DNA of 64,000 nt from Salarchaeum sp. JOR-1. Its GTDB lineage: Archaea > Halobacteriota > Halobacteria > Halobacteriales > Halobacteriaceae. A program made the position numbers and the translations under genes. The notes under the pieces are model-generated. The model was not told where the DNA came from. It worked only from the letters and a program-made list of their open reading frames with translations, and did not search any database. The stretch is from assembly GCF_007833275.1 (NCBI RefSeq), contig NZ_CP042240.1, positions 62,001-126,000 of the forward strand. The letters run 5' to 3'. Shown piece by piece: positions 6,105-15,938 of the stretch (the first letter of the stretch is position 1; each line of letters begins with the position of its first letter).

Positions 6105-8975
6105 ATGGCTAGTACCGCCACGGTCCTCGGTTCCGCGCGGCTCCTCCTCGTCGGGACGGCGCCGTGGGTCGAGACGTTCGAGGCGCGTCTCACGGCGCGG
6201 ACGGACGCTCACGTCGACAGGGTTCAGACGGCCGACGGCGCGCTCGACGCGGTCGGTGACGACGTGGACTGTGTCGTCACCGGCGACGCGCTCGCGGACA
6301 CGGACGGTCTCGACCTCGTCCGCGCACTCCGCTCCGAGACCGGATCGCTCCCGATCGTCCTGTGTACCGCGAACGGATCTGAACGCCTCGCCAGCGACGC
6401 TATCGCCGCGGGCGTCACGGATTACGTCGCGTTGAGCGGCGACGACACGCTCCCGGAGAACCTGCACGAGCGCGTCGAGCGACACATCCGGGGCGCGCGG
6501 CGGACGACAACGCAGCGCGACCGCGCCCGACAGTTCGACGCGATCTTCCACGATTCGCGGACGGCCACGTGGGTGCTGGAGCCGACCGGGGAACTCGCGC
6601 GTGTCAACGAGACCGCCCGCGACCTCATCGACGCGGCTGTCGAGTCGCTCGTCGGCCAGCCGTTCTGGGAGCTTCCCTGGTGGTCCGAACGGGCAGGCAC
6701 GCAGTCAGACATTCGACAGGTCGTCGAGAACACGATGCAGGGCGAGTTCGGGAACGTCGTCGTGACAAGAGACGTCCCGGACGACACCGCGCGCGTGCTG
6801 GATATCGCCGCCCGACCCGTTCACGACGAGCGGGGGACGCTCGTCGCCATCGTCATCGAGGGCGTCGATATCACGGATCGTGTCGAACTCGAACGGGATC
6901 TCCGGCAGTCCGAAGAACTCCACCGGGTCACCCTCAACAACATGACCGATACCGTCCTCATCACGGACGAGGACGGCGAGTACACGTACGTCTGCCCGAA
7001 CGTCCACTACATCTTCGGGTACACTGCCGACGAAATCCGCGAGCAGGGCGGGATCACAGACCTCCTCGGGGACGACCTCTTCGACCGCGAGGAACTCGCG
7101 GAACGCGGCGTGCTGAAGAACATCGAGTGCACGGCGACGGACAAGGCCGGCCGCGAGCACACGCTCCTCGTCAACGTCCGCGAGGTGTCGATTCAGGACG
7201 GCACACTTCTCTACAGCTGTCGGGATATCACGAAGCGCAAGCAGCGCGAGGACGCGCTGACGACGCTGCAGGAGACGACGCGGGACTTCCTGTATGCGAG
7301 TACGCACCGCGAAATCGCCCAGCACGTCGTCGAGGACACCCCGAGCGTGCTCGACGTGGAAGCGAGCGGAGTCTACCTGTTCGACGCCGACGCGAACGAA
7401 CTCGAACCGGCGGCCCAATCCGCCGCGATGGACCGGCTGAACGGCCCGCTCGCGACCGTACCGGCGAACAGCGACTCCCCGGTGAGTCACAGTTTCGTGC
7501 AGAACGACGCCCTGTTCCTCGACGACGTCCACGAGTCGAACCGCCTCGAGGAACCGGCGACGGATCTGCGCAGCGTGGCGTTCATCCCGCTCGGCGAACA
7601 CGGCCTGTTCGTCGCGGGTACGCAGACCGTCGGCGCGTTCGACGACATGACGGGAGAGCTCGCCGACTTGCTCGCCGCGACTGCGGAAGCGGCGCTCGAC
7701 CGCGTGAGCCGGGAGTCACGCCTCCGCGATCAAGACCGCGAACTCCAGCGTCAGAACCAGCGGCTCACGCACCTGAATCAGGTCAACGAGACGATTCGGG
7801 AGATCGACCAGGCGCTCGTCAAAGCCGAAACGCGCGACGAGGTCGACCACACGGTCTGCGAACTCCTCACGGACGACGACCGGTTCAGCTTCGCGTGGAT
7901 CGGGACGACGGATCCAGCGGGGGATGCGGTCGAACCGCGAGCGTGGGCGGGAGCCGAACAGGGCTATTTAGACGGTCAGTCGTTCGAACTCGACGGAACG
8001 GGCGTCGACCCGGCGGCGCGGACGGCCGCGTCCGGGGACGTGGTTCGGATCAGTAACGTCGCATCGCGACTGCACGAGGAAGCGTGGCGAAAGGAGGCCC
8101 TCTCCCGGGACTTCCTGTCCGTGTTGAGCATTCCGCTCCAGTACAACGACCTCACGTACGGCGTGTTGACCGTGTACGCGGAGCGACAGCGCGCGTTCGA
8201 CGAGACCTCGCGGGGGGTGCTCGCGGAACTCGGAGAGACCATCGCGTCCGCGCTCAGCGGCATCGAGCGAAAGAACGCCCTGCTCACGACGGCGGTGACG
8301 CGGGTGACGCTCGACGTGGCGGACTCGTCGTTCGTCCTCTCGCGGTTGGCGTCGGCGGCGGAGTGCACGGTGTCGTACGAGGGCGGCGTGCAGCGGACTG
8401 CCGAGGGGACGTACGTCTTCGTGACCGTCGAAGACGCGGCGGTCGAAACCGTGGAAGCGATCGCGGCGGATCTGGTCGCGGTCGGGGCGGTACAGCGCGT
8501 CAGTGCGGACGGGACGCGTGGCGTGTTGCGCTTGCGGTTGACACAGCCGTTTCTCGCGCTGGAGCTGGCCGACCACGGGGCGGTGTTCCGCTCGGCGACG
8601 GCGACGCCGACGGGGACGCGGCTCACGATAGACGTACCGGAGAGCGTGGACGTCCGTCACGTCACGGGGCTCGTCGGGGAGGCGTTCGCGGACGTGACTC
8701 TGCGGTCGAAGCAATCGGTGGACGAGCGGTCGGAGTACGATCTGTACTCGCAGTTCATCGCGGAGTTGACTGACCGGCAGCTAGAGGTCGTGCAGACGGC
8801 GTACTACAGCGGGTTCTTCGAGTCGCCGCGCGAGAACACCGGGGAGGAGGTGGCGGCGATGCTGGACATCTCCCCGCCGGCGTTCTACGAACACGTGCGA
8901 ACGGTGCAGCGGAAGTTGTTCGCGGCGCTGTTCGACGAGACTCGCGTCCCGACCCACCCCGGAGAGGTTGAATAA
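6105..8975 (+). CDS. Bacterio-opsin-activator-like multidomain regulator (pseudo-receiver, 2 PAS, 2 GAF, HTH)
   Basis: This 956-aa soluble regulator has these domains in order. A receiver-like domain (about 10-128) has Gly60 where the phosphoacceptor Asp should be and lacks the acidic pocket. Then come PAS (about 142-260), PAS (about 272-380), GAF (about 390-530), GAF (about 560-720), a bacterio-opsin-activator GAF/HTH-associated region (about 730-880), and an HTH_10 domain (about 888-945: LTDRQLEVVQTAYYSGFFESPRE, TGEEVAAMLDISPPAFYEHV). Members are one-component transcriptional regulators that sense redox, light or small molecules through PAS/GAF and bind DNA through the C-terminal HTH. Signals and targets are unknown. 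Adjacent genes are not obviously linked to it. A perfect hairpin immediately after the stop probably ends the transcript. Confidence 0.88.
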   Translation: MASTATVLGSARLLLVGTAPWVETFEARLTARTDAHVDRVQTADGALDAVGDDVDCVVTGDALADTDGLDLVRALRSETGSLPIVLCTANGSERLASDAIAAGVTDYVALSGDDTLPENLHERVERHIRGARRTTTQRDRARQFDAIFHDSRTATWVLEPTGELARVNETARDLIDAAVESLVGQPFWELPWWSERAGTQSDIRQVVENTMQGEFGNVVVTRDVPDDTARVLDIAARPVHDERGTLVAIVIEGVDITDRVELERDLRQSEELHRVTLNNMTDTVLITDEDGEYTYVCPNVHYIFGYTADEIREQGGITDLLGDDLFDREELAERGVLKNIECTATDKAGREHTLLVNVREVSIQDGTLLYSCRDITKRKQREDALTTLQETTRDFLYASTHREIAQHVVEDTPSVLDVEASGVYLFDADANELEPAAQSAAMDRLNGPLATVPANSDSPVSHSFVQNDALFLDDVHESNRLEEPATDLRSVAFIPLGEHGLFVAGTQTVGAFDDMTGELADLLAATAEAALDRVSRESRLRDQDRELQRQNQRLTHLNQVNETIREIDQALVKAETRDEVDHTVCELLTDDDRFSFAWIGTTDPAGDAVEPRAWAGAEQGYLDGQSFELDGTGVDPAARTAASGDVVRISNVASRLHEEAWRKEALSRDFLSVLSIPLQYNDLTYGVLTVYAERQRAFDETSRGVLAELGETIASALSGIERKNALLTTAVTRVTLDVADSSFVLSRLASAAECTVSYEGGVQRTAEGTYVFVTVEDAAVETVEAIAADLVAVGAVQRVSADGTRGVLRLRLTQPFLALELADHGAVFRSATATPTGTRLTIDVPESVDVRHVTGLVGEAFADVTLRSKQSVDERSEYDLYSQFIAELTDRQLEVVQTAYYSGFFESPRENTGEEVAAMLDISPPAFYEHVRTVQRKLFAALFDETRVPTHPGEVE

Positions 8976-8976
8976 C

Positions 8977-9001
8977 AAACCCCTCTCGACGAGAGGGGTT
9001 T
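8977..9001 (+). terminator. Perfect 11-bp hairpin after the bat-like regulator
   Basis: AAACCCCTCTC (8977-8987), a three-base loop and the exact reverse complement (8991-9001) start 2 bp after the stop codon. It is compact, GC-cored and ends in TTT, consistent with a transcript end or 3' processing/stability element. Archaeal termination mainly needs T-runs, so hairpin-dependent termination is an inference. Confidence 0.55.
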
Positions 9002-9080
9002 GATAGTAAACGGTGAGATATTCCCTAATACACCTAGTATCAACGGGCGAGTCACCAGCCGCGGGACTCGACACGCAACT

Positions 9081-9224
9081 ATGAGAGACGCAGACCCAAG
9101 CCAGACCGACGAGACGGCGTACGAGTGCTTCGACTGCGGGAACATCGTGGTCGCGGACACCCATCCCGGAAACTGCCCCGACTGCAGCGGCCCGCTTCGA
9201 AACCGCCACCTCCCCCTCGAATAA
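9081..9224 (+). CDS. Small zinc-ribbon (rubrerythrin-like) protein
   Basis: This 47-aa protein has two knuckles, YECFDCGN (Cys16, Cys19) and GNCPDCSG (Cys32, Cys35), forming a rubredoxin/rubrerythrin-type zinc ribbon that binds Zn or Fe. Such proteins are abundant in haloarchaea and have no assigned function. The start at 9081 follows a short AT-rich leader; a longer in-frame extension upstream is not similar to the family. The gene ends 2 bp before the glutamate dehydrogenase start, so the two are probably co-transcribed, a common pairing of a small ribbon protein with a metabolic enzyme. Confidence 0.8.
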   Translation: MRDADPSQTDETAYECFDCGNIVVADTHPGNCPDCSGPLRNRHLPLE

Positions 9225-9226
9225 CC

Positions 9227-10513
9227 ATGTCGACACCAGCCACCCCGGCCGCGGACGCACAACCCGACGAGCACGAGACCGCGCTCGAGACCGCGCGCCG
9301 CCAGCTCCATCAGGCCGCGGCGCACCTCGACATCGACCCGGACATCGTCGAACGCCTCGAACACCCGAAGAACGTCCACGAGGTCACCGTCCCCATCGAG
9401 CGCGACGACGGCTCAGTCGAGGTGTTCACCGGGTACCGCGCGCAACACGACAGCGTCCGCGGCCCCTTCAAGGGCGGGCTTCGCTACCACCCCGACGTCA
9501 CCCGCGACGAGTGCGTCGGCCTCGGCATGTGGATGACGTGGAAGTGCGCCGTCATGGACCTCCCGTTCGGCGGCGCGAAAGGCGGTATCGCCGTGAACCC
9601 GAAAGACCTGAGCGACCCCGAGAAGGAACGCCTCACACGCCGCTTCACCGAGGAACTCAGGGACGTCATCGGCCCGAACCGAGACATCCCCGCGCCCGAC
9701 ATGGGGACGAACCCGCAGACGATGTCGTGGCTGATGGACGCCTACTCGATGCAGGAGGGCGAAACCACGCCCGGCGTCGTCACCGGGAAACCCCCCATCG
9801 TCGGCGGGAGCGAAGGACGGAACGAGGCGCCCGGGCGAAGCGTCGCCATCATCGCCCGCGAAGCCATCGACTACTACGACAAAGACATCAGGGAGACGTC
9901 GGTCGCGATTCAAGGCTACGGGAGCGTCGGCGCGAACGCGGCCCGCTTGCTCGACGACTGGGGGGCGAACGTCGTCGCGATCAGCGACGTGAACGGCGGC
10001 GTCTACGACACGAACGGCCTCGACACGCACGCGATTCCGTCCCACCACGAGGAGCCGGAGGGCGTCAAGGGACACGACGCACCGGAGACGGTGTCGAACG
10101 ACGACCTCCTCACGCTGGACGTCGACGTGCTGATTCCCGCGGCGGTCGGGAACGTCCTCACGCAGTCGAACGCCGACGCCGTCAGCGCTGACCTCGTCGT
10201 CGAAGGCGCGAACGGCCCGACGACGAGCGCGGCCGACACGATACTCGCGGACCGCGACATCCCCGTCATCCCGGACATCCTCGCGAACGCCGGCGGCGTG
10301 ACAGTGAGTTACTTCGAGTGGCTGCAGGACATCAATCGGCGGGCGTGGTCGCTCGAACGCGTGAACGAGGAACTCGAAACGGAGATGCTCACCGCGTGGG
10401 CGGACGTCCGCGACGAGGTCGCCGCGCACGACGTGTCCTGGCGGACCGCCGCGTACATCGTCGCGCTCTCCCGCGTCGCCGACGCGCACGAAACGCGCGG
10501 CCTCTGGCCGTGA
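9227..10513 (+). CDS. gdhA: Glu/Leu/Phe/Val dehydrogenase (glutamate dehydrogenase)
   Basis: This 428-aa enzyme has the usual hexameric GDH length. The N-terminal catalytic domain shows [30 protein letters not shown] (substrate and catalytic lysines) and [17 protein letters not shown]. The C-terminal Rossmann domain has [13 protein letters not shown] for dinucleotide binding and the GANGPTT and [15 protein letters not shown] motifs. It interconverts glutamate with 2-oxoglutarate plus ammonium in the cytoplasm. NAD versus NADP preference cannot be decided: the acidic residue that would end beta-2 is replaced by DVNGG context further on. The start at 9227 is directly after the zinc-ribbon gene. 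Confidence 0.93.
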   Translation: MSTPATPAADAQPDEHETALETARRQLHQAAAHLDIDPDIVERLEHPKNVHEVTVPIERDDGSVEVFTGYRAQHDSVRGPFKGGLRYHPDVTRDECVGLGMWMTWKCAVMDLPFGGAKGGIAVNPKDLSDPEKERLTRRFTEELRDVIGPNRDIPAPDMGTNPQTMSWLMDAYSMQEGETTPGVVTGKPPIVGGSEGRNEAPGRSVAIIAREAIDYYDKDIRETSVAIQGYGSVGANAARLLDDWGANVVAISDVNGGVYDTNGLDTHAIPSHHEEPEGVKGHDAPETVSNDDLLTLDVDVLIPAAVGNVLTQSNADAVSADLVVEGANGPTTSAADTILADRDIPVIPDILANAGGVTVSYFEWLQDINRRAWSLERVNEELETEMLTAWADVRDEVAAHDVSWRTAAYIVALSRVADAHETRGLWP

Positions 10514-10599
10514 CAGCCTCCCCGCCCCGACGGGCGGATCGTTCTCCGTGCGATTCCGTAATCAGCAGATCATTACCGTGTCGGTTCCCTTGAGTGCGT

Positions 10600-12762
10600 A
10601 TGACCGACCGGGACGCCCTTCCTGAGCCGAGCGCGCTCCCAAGGGCACAGACGATCGATATCCTCCACGTCGACGATGACGCCAGTTTCTGCGAGCTCGT
10701 CGCCGCGTTTCTCGAACGCGAACGAGAGCACTTCACCGTCCATTCTGAGACCGAGCCGCGAGCGGCGCTGGAGCGGCTTGCTGATGACGAGCTGTCCGTG
10801 GATTGCATCGTGAGCGACTACGACATGCCCCCGTTGGACGGCCTGACCCTCCTTGAACGAGTGCGTGACACGCATCCCGACCTGCCGTTCATCCTCTTCA
10901 CGGGGAAGGGGAGCGAGGAGATCGCCAGCGAAGCGATCACGGCTGGCGTGACGGACTACCTCCAGAAAGCCGGTGGCACGGAGCAGTACAGCGTCCTCGC
11001 CAACCGGATTCAGAACGCCGTCGAAGCCGTTCGGGCGGAACAGTACATGAACCGCGGGCTCGAAGCGATCGAAACCGCCCAAGACGGCATCGGCATCCTC
11101 GACGAGGACGGCTACATCGAGTACGTGAACTCTGCGTGGGCGGACATACTCGGCTACGACCGCGAGGAGCTCCTCGGGGTTCACTGGGAGACGCTCTATC
11201 AGGACGACGACGTCGAGCACGTCTACGACGTCCTGCTGCCGGAAGCGCGCCACGGCCGGTGGCACGGCACCACCTCGTTCGTCCGAAAAAGTGGCGAGGA
11301 GGTCACCGTCGAACACACGCTCTCGTACACCGGCGATGGCTCGCTTGTCTGTACGCTCACGCCTCCAGCGAGCGACACCGAACCCGCGAGCGCGTCCCTG
11401 AAAGAGCGCGCGATGGAAGAGGCACCCATCGGGATCGTGTTGACCGATCCGCAGCAGGACGATAATCCGATCGTCTACGCGAACGAGGAGTTCACGGCGC
11501 TGACCGGGTACGAGGAACGCGACGTTCTCGGGCGGAACTGTCGGCTCCTCCAGGGAGAGCGGACAGCCGAGGAACCGGTGGCGGAACTCCGGACTGCCGT
11601 CGAGAACCAGGAGTCGACGACGGTCGAATTGCGGAACTACCGGACGGACGGAACGCCGTTCTGGAATCGAGTCCGTATCGCACCGCTGTTCGACGACGAC
11701 GGCGACCTCGAGTTGTTCGTCGGGTTCCAAGACGACGTGACCGAACAGAAGCAGTACGAACAGCAGTTACAGACCCAGACGGCGCGGCTGGAGGCGCTGT
11801 TCGAACACTCGCCGGACATGTTCGCAGTGCACGACATCAACGGCGTCATCCGGGACGTGAACCAGCGGCTGTGCGACGAGCTCGGGTACACCGAGGACGA
11901 ACTCGTCGGGCGGACCGTCTGGGATCTCGACCCGTCTGCCGACCCGGATCGGTCGTCGTCGTTCTGGGAGACGATGCCGCCGAATCGCCCGCAGCGGTTC
12001 GAGGGCGAACTCGAACGGAGCGACGGGTCGACATTCCCCATCGAAGTCCACCTCATCCGCCTCAATCTGGAGGGGAAAGACCGGTTCGTCGCGATGGACC
12101 GCGACATCAGCGAGCAGAAGCAGCGCGAGCGCGAGCTCGTCCAGAAGAACGAGCGACTGGAGCGGTTCACGAGCGTGGTGAGCCACGACCTGCGGAACCC
12201 GTTACAGGTCGCGGCCGGCCACCTGGACTTGCTGCGCGACGAGTACGAGAGTGCGCACATCGAGAAGATAGGCGACGCACTGAGTCGAATGGACGAGATG
12301 ATCGAGGACTTGCTGGCGCTCGCCCGCGCCGGTGAGGAGGCGATGGAGACGGAGTCGGTCTCGCTGGCGGCGATAGCGCGAGCGTGCTGGGGGGCGATTT
12401 CCACGCCGGACGCGACGCTCTCCGTCGAGACGGAGCGCACCATCGAAGCGGACCGCGATCAGCTCCAGCAGCTCGTCACGAACCTCCTGCAGAACGCGGT
12501 CGACCACGGCGGGCCGGACGTAGCGGTGACGGTCGGTGACACGGAGGCGGGATTCTACGTCGCCGATGACGGAGACGGGTTCCCCAACGCCGAGCAATCG
12601 ACGTTGTTCGAAGCGGGGTACACGACTGCCGAGGACGGGACGGGATTCGGCCTCAGTATCGTCGAGGAGGTCGTGGATCGGCACGGGTGGGCGGTCACGG
12701 CGACGAACGGACCGGCGGGCGGCGCGCGGTTCGAAATCCGTACCGACGACGGGCGACAGTAG
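10600..12762 (+). CDS. Hybrid sensor histidine kinase: receiver, PAS, LOV-type PAS, PAS, HisKA, HATPase
   Basis: This 720-aa soluble kinase starts with a receiver domain (about 18-130) that is intact, with Asp73 in VSDYDMPPLDG and Lys123. A PAS follows (about 150-250). The next PAS (about 270-385) has the flavin-binding LOV signature GRNCRLLQG (Cys314) together with ELRNYRTDGTPFWN. A third PAS spans about 395-508. HisKA has SHDLRNP (His529), and the HATPase has LLQNAVDHGG, DDGDGF and GTGFGLSIV. It is therefore a probable blue-light- or redox-responsive kinase. An alternative GTG start 6 bases upstream exists, but ATG at 10600 is preferred. The partner regulator is not adjacent, and the receiver at the N-terminus suggests it sits within a phosphorelay. 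Confidence 0.9.
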   Translation: MTDRDALPEPSALPRAQTIDILHVDDDASFCELVAAFLEREREHFTVHSETEPRAALERLADDELSVDCIVSDYDMPPLDGLTLLERVRDTHPDLPFILFTGKGSEEIASEAITAGVTDYLQKAGGTEQYSVLANRIQNAVEAVRAEQYMNRGLEAIETAQDGIGILDEDGYIEYVNSAWADILGYDREELLGVHWETLYQDDDVEHVYDVLLPEARHGRWHGTTSFVRKSGEEVTVEHTLSYTGDGSLVCTLTPPASDTEPASASLKERAMEEAPIGIVLTDPQQDDNPIVYANEEFTALTGYEERDVLGRNCRLLQGERTAEEPVAELRTAVENQESTTVELRNYRTDGTPFWNRVRIAPLFDDDGDLELFVGFQDDVTEQKQYEQQLQTQTARLEALFEHSPDMFAVHDINGVIRDVNQRLCDELGYTEDELVGRTVWDLDPSADPDRSSSFWETMPPNRPQRFEGELERSDGSTFPIEVHLIRLNLEGKDRFVAMDRDISEQKQRERELVQKNERLERFTSVVSHDLRNPLQVAAGHLDLLRDEYESAHIEKIGDALSRMDEMIEDLLALARAGEEAMETESVSLAAIARACWGAISTPDATLSVETERTIEADRDQLQQLVTNLLQNAVDHGGPDVAVTVGDTEAGFYVADDGDGFPNAEQSTLFEAGYTTAEDGTGFGLSIVEEVVDRHGWAVTATNGPAGGARFEIRTDDGRQ

Positions 12763-12990
12763 GCGGTCGTGGTACAGCCTGTTTCTCGCCGGGCTCGCCT
12801 CGCCGGAATCCCGCGGGCGGTCGACTCGAGGGCTCGGACGGCCGCACGAAACCCCGGCCCACGTTCGCCGCCCTCGTCGGCAAGTGCGCGTACGAGACGT
12901 AGCGTGTGACGGGGCTTAAATGCCCGCGCTGGATGCTCGAACGCGAGAACTGGGCGACCGGCTAATAGCATAGACCGCGAACGCTAACGC

Positions 12991-14439
12991 ATGTTCGCGT
13001 CTGCAACTGTGACCGCTGTCGATCCGGGATGGCTCGCGTTCCTCTCGCCGGAGCTCGCGAGTCGCGCGCAGTTCGGCTGGACGATCTCCGTCCACATCCT
13101 CTTCGCCGCGCTCTCCGTCGGACTCGCACCGTTCATCGTCTACTTCACGTGGAAGGACGTGCGAACGGGCGACGAGCGGTTCGCTCGCCTGCGGTCGTTC
13201 TGGGTGAAGGTGTTCGCCGCCGGATTCGTCATGGGGACGGTCACGGGGATTCCGATGAGCTTCCAGTTCGGCACGAACTTCCCGCGGTTCGCCGAGGTGG
13301 CCGGGGAACTCATCGGCGGCCCGCTCGCCTTCGAGGCGAAGATGGCGTTCTTCCTCGAAGCGGTGTTCCTCGGCGTGCTCCTGTACGGCCGCGACCGCGT
13401 CAGCGACCGGACGTACATTCTCTCCTCCGTGCTCGTGGGGTTCGGCGCGTGGCTGTCGGGGTTCTGGATTCTCGTCGTCAACGCCTGGATGCAGACCCCG
13501 CAGGGCTACGAGATGGTCGTGCGTAACGGGCTCGAAGTAGCCCGGCTCACCGACCCGATTGCGGCGTTTTTCACCCCGCGGCTACCGTGGATGTACGTCC
13601 ACATGATCAACGCGTCCGTCATCTCGGTCGCGCTGTTGGTCGCGGGCGTCTCCGCGTACATCGTCTGGAAGAAACGCGACGCCGCCGCGTGGAACACCGC
13701 ACTGAAACTCGCGGTCGTGATACTGCTCGTCTCCGCGCCGTTCCAGGCGCTGCACGGCGACGCGTACGCACGGCACGTCGAGGACACGCAGCCGCAGAAG
13801 TTCGCCGCGATGGAAGCCCACTACGAGACCGGATCGGCAGACCTCCACTTGCTCGCGTTCCCGACGTCCGTCGACGCCATCACCGACCCGCGCGCTGAGA
13901 ACCTCTTCACCGTGAGCCTCCCCGGGGTCGGGTCGTTCCTCGCCAGCGGGGGTGACTTCGACGCAACGGTTCTCGGACTGAACGAGTACGAGAACAACCC
14001 CCCGGTCGCGCTCGTTTTCTGGTCGTTCCGCATGATGGTCGGCCTCGGATTCCTGTTCATCGCGCTCGCATTCTGGGGTGCGTACCTCATCTATCGCGGC
14101 CGGCTGTCCGAGAGCGACCGCTACCTGAAGGCGATGGTTCTCGCGTCGCCGCTCGGGTACGCGGCCCTGCTCACCGGGTGGTACGTCACCGAGATCGGCC
14201 GGCAGCCCTGGGTCATTCAGGGCGAACTCAAGACCAACGATGCGGTGTCCACGGCGCTCTCCGGCACCGACGCCACGCTGACACTCACCGCGTTCGTCGT
14301 CATCTACATCGCCCTCATCACGACCGCGCTCTACGTGCTGAAGTGGCTGATTCGTGAGGAGCTCCGCGACCTCGGGGCGGCGGACGCGACCGACGGCCGC
14401 TGGCGCGGCCCGCTCCCGGAGGTGAACAACGATGACTGA
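12991..14439 (+). CDS. cydA: Cytochrome bd oxidase subunit I
   Basis: This 482-aa protein has about nine transmembrane helices. Key residues are visible: His35 (QFGWTISVHILFA, the heme b595/d-region ligand equivalent to E. coli His19), His204 (WMYVHMINAS) and Met348/349 (FWSFRMMVGLGF) for heme b558, Glu115 and Glu123 in FEAKMAFFLEAVF, and the family motif GWYVTEIGRQPWVIQGELKTNDAVS. It oxidises quinol (menaquinol in haloarchaea) and reduces oxygen, useful at low oxygen and resistant to sulfide and NO. The Q-loop region is short. The gene overlaps cydB by 8 bp. A TATA-like CTTAAATG lies about 75 bp upstream. Confidence 0.95.
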   Translation: MFASATVTAVDPGWLAFLSPELASRAQFGWTISVHILFAALSVGLAPFIVYFTWKDVRTGDERFARLRSFWVKVFAAGFVMGTVTGIPMSFQFGTNFPRFAEVAGELIGGPLAFEAKMAFFLEAVFLGVLLYGRDRVSDRTYILSSVLVGFGAWLSGFWILVVNAWMQTPQGYEMVVRNGLEVARLTDPIAAFFTPRLPWMYVHMINASVISVALLVAGVSAYIVWKKRDAAAWNTALKLAVVILLVSAPFQALHGDAYARHVEDTQPQKFAAMEAHYETGSADLHLLAFPTSVDAITDPRAENLFTVSLPGVGSFLASGGDFDATVLGLNEYENNPPVALVFWSFRMMVGLGFLFIALAFWGAYLIYRGRLSESDRYLKAMVLASPLGYAALLTGWYVTEIGRQPWVIQGELKTNDAVSTALSGTDATLTLTAFVVIYIALITTALYVLKWLIREELRDLGAADATDGRWRGPLPEVNNDD

Positions 14440-15430
14440 CTGGCTCCCCGTCGACGCCTACCTCGTCGACGCGCTCCCCGAAATCTGGTTCGGCGCGGTC
14501 ATGTTCGCGCTGGGGATGTACATCGTGCTCGACGGCTTCGACTTCGGCATCGGCATCCTGTACGCGACCCTCGACGACGAACACGACCGGGAGACGTTCC
14601 TGTCGGCGTTCGGCCCGGTGTGGGACGCCAACGAGGTCTGGCTCGTCGCCTTCGGAACCATGCTCCTCGCGGCCTTCCCCCGCGTGTACTCGCGGTTGCT
14701 CGCCGACCACTACCTGCTCGCCATCGGGTTCGTCCTCGCGTTGCTGTTCCGCGGCCTCGGCCCCGAGCTACGCGAACAGCGCGACGACGACCGCTGGAAA
14801 CGCTACTGCGACTACTCGTTCGTCGCGGGAAGCGCGCTCGCGCCGCTGCTCTTCGGCGTGCTCGCCGGCCGCTGGATATTCGACGCGCCGACTCTCTCGC
14901 TTCCCGCCGTGTTGACCGGCGTCGGGCTGGTCGCAGTGTCAGTCGTCACGGGCGCGGCGTTCCTCGCGGCGAAGACCGACCCCGAGCTCGCGGTGACGCT
15001 CCGGCGGTACGGCATCACCGCGACCGCAGCGTACCTCGGTGGCGTGGTGGTGCTGCTGGCGAGCGTCGTCCTGACCGACGCCGGCGGAGCCGCCGACGCG
15101 GTTCTCTCCCGGCCGGTCGCCGCGCTAGTCGTCGCGTCGGTCGCGGCCGGCGTCGGCGGGAGCGCGCTCGCCGCACGCGGCCGGTACCGCGCGTGGCTAG
15201 CGACCGCGCTCGCCCTGCCCGCGCTGCTGGCCGCGCTCGTCGCCGTCCTGCTCTATCCGACGGTCTACCCCGCGACGGGGCTGACAGTCAGGGAGGCGGT
15301 CGTCTCACCGCTGGCGCTCAACCTCACCACCGTCCTCGGCTTCCCCGTCCTCCTGCTGGTGCTGTGGTACTTCACGTTCCTCTACAGCGTGTTCAGCGGA
15401 CCGATCGAGGGCGACGGCTACGGAGGGTAG
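14432..15430 (+). CDS. cydB: Cytochrome bd oxidase subunit II
   Basis: This 332-aa protein is all-membrane with about eight to nine helices. The diagnostic features are an N-terminal LPEIWFGAVMFALGMYIVLDGFDFGIGIL, VWDANEVWLVAFGTMLLAAFP and a LLFRGLGPELREQRDD loop. CydB is the second structural subunit of the bd-type quinol oxidase and stabilises the heme-bearing CydA. The 8-bp overlap with cydA shows translational coupling. No cydX-like small subunit and no cydDC transporter genes are seen within the window, which is usual for haloarchaeal bd oxidases. Confidence 0.94.
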   Translation: MTDWLPVDAYLVDALPEIWFGAVMFALGMYIVLDGFDFGIGILYATLDDEHDRETFLSAFGPVWDANEVWLVAFGTMLLAAFPRVYSRLLADHYLLAIGFVLALLFRGLGPELREQRDDDRWKRYCDYSFVAGSALAPLLFGVLAGRWIFDAPTLSLPAVLTGVGLVAVSVVTGAAFLAAKTDPELAVTLRRYGITATAAYLGGVVVLLASVVLTDAGGAADAVLSRPVAALVVASVAAGVGGSALAARGRYRAWLATALALPALLAALVAVLLYPTVYPATGLTVREAVVSPLALNLTTVLGFPVLLLVLWYFTFLYSVFSGPIEGDGYGG

Positions 15431-15461
15431 CCCCAGCGGTTCGCAGACGCCGCGCGTCGGG

Positions 15462-15824
15462 TTAGGAGTGCGTCTCGTAGGCGTCGACGAGCCGGCTCCC
15501 GAACCCGCGTTCGCGTTCGAGTTCAGTGATTTCGGCGCGGAGCGCGCGCTGCGCGTCGTCGATAGCGGATTCGGGCACGTCCGCGAGCGCCTCGATGCCG
15601 TCGCGGTCGTCGCGGTGGACGACCCGCCACCCGGTATCCGGAGCGAAGGCGACACCGCGAACGCCACGGGTCGTGACGAGGACGACGGCGACGACGAGCG
15701 TCTCCTCGACGGCCTCGAACTCGAACCGCTCGACGGGCCGCACCGCGACGAACGCGCCCGACTCGTCGAGCGCCGCGACTTCCCGTCCCGTCAGCGGCCG
15801 CGACGGAAGCGACGACAAATCCAT
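15462..15824 (-). CDS. Conserved haloarchaeal protein of unknown function
   Basis: This 120-aa acidic, soluble protein begins MDLSSLPSRPLTGREVAALDESGAFVAVRPVERFEFEAVEETLVVAVVLVTTRGVRGVAFAP. A predicted beta-rich first half is followed by an amphipathic helical C-terminus (ESAIDDAQRALRAEITELERERGF). I do not recognise a named family or catalytic motif. It is convergent with cydB (31 bp between stops) and stands alone on its strand. Codon usage and acidity agree with neighbouring genes, which supports it being a real gene. Confidence 0.6.
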   Translation of the reverse strand: MDLSSLPSRPLTGREVAALDESGAFVAVRPVERFEFEAVEETLVVAVVLVTTRGVRGVAFAPDTGWRVVHRDDRDGIEALADVPESAIDDAQRALRAEITELERERGFGSRLVDAYETHS

Positions 15825-15938
15825 ATCCGCACACTCGGAGCGGAGCGCCCTCGGCCTTTCGGTTCCCGACCCGGAGTGAGGCGAACGCCACTCACGGCAG
15901 GGACGCCGCGATACGGCGCGAACGGGCGCGGAGCGCGG

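Noticed and set aside
8977-9001. Possible operator for the zinc-ribbon gene
   Set aside because: The hairpin is contiguous with the stop of the upstream gene and 80 bp from the next start; a 3' terminator or processing role is simpler.
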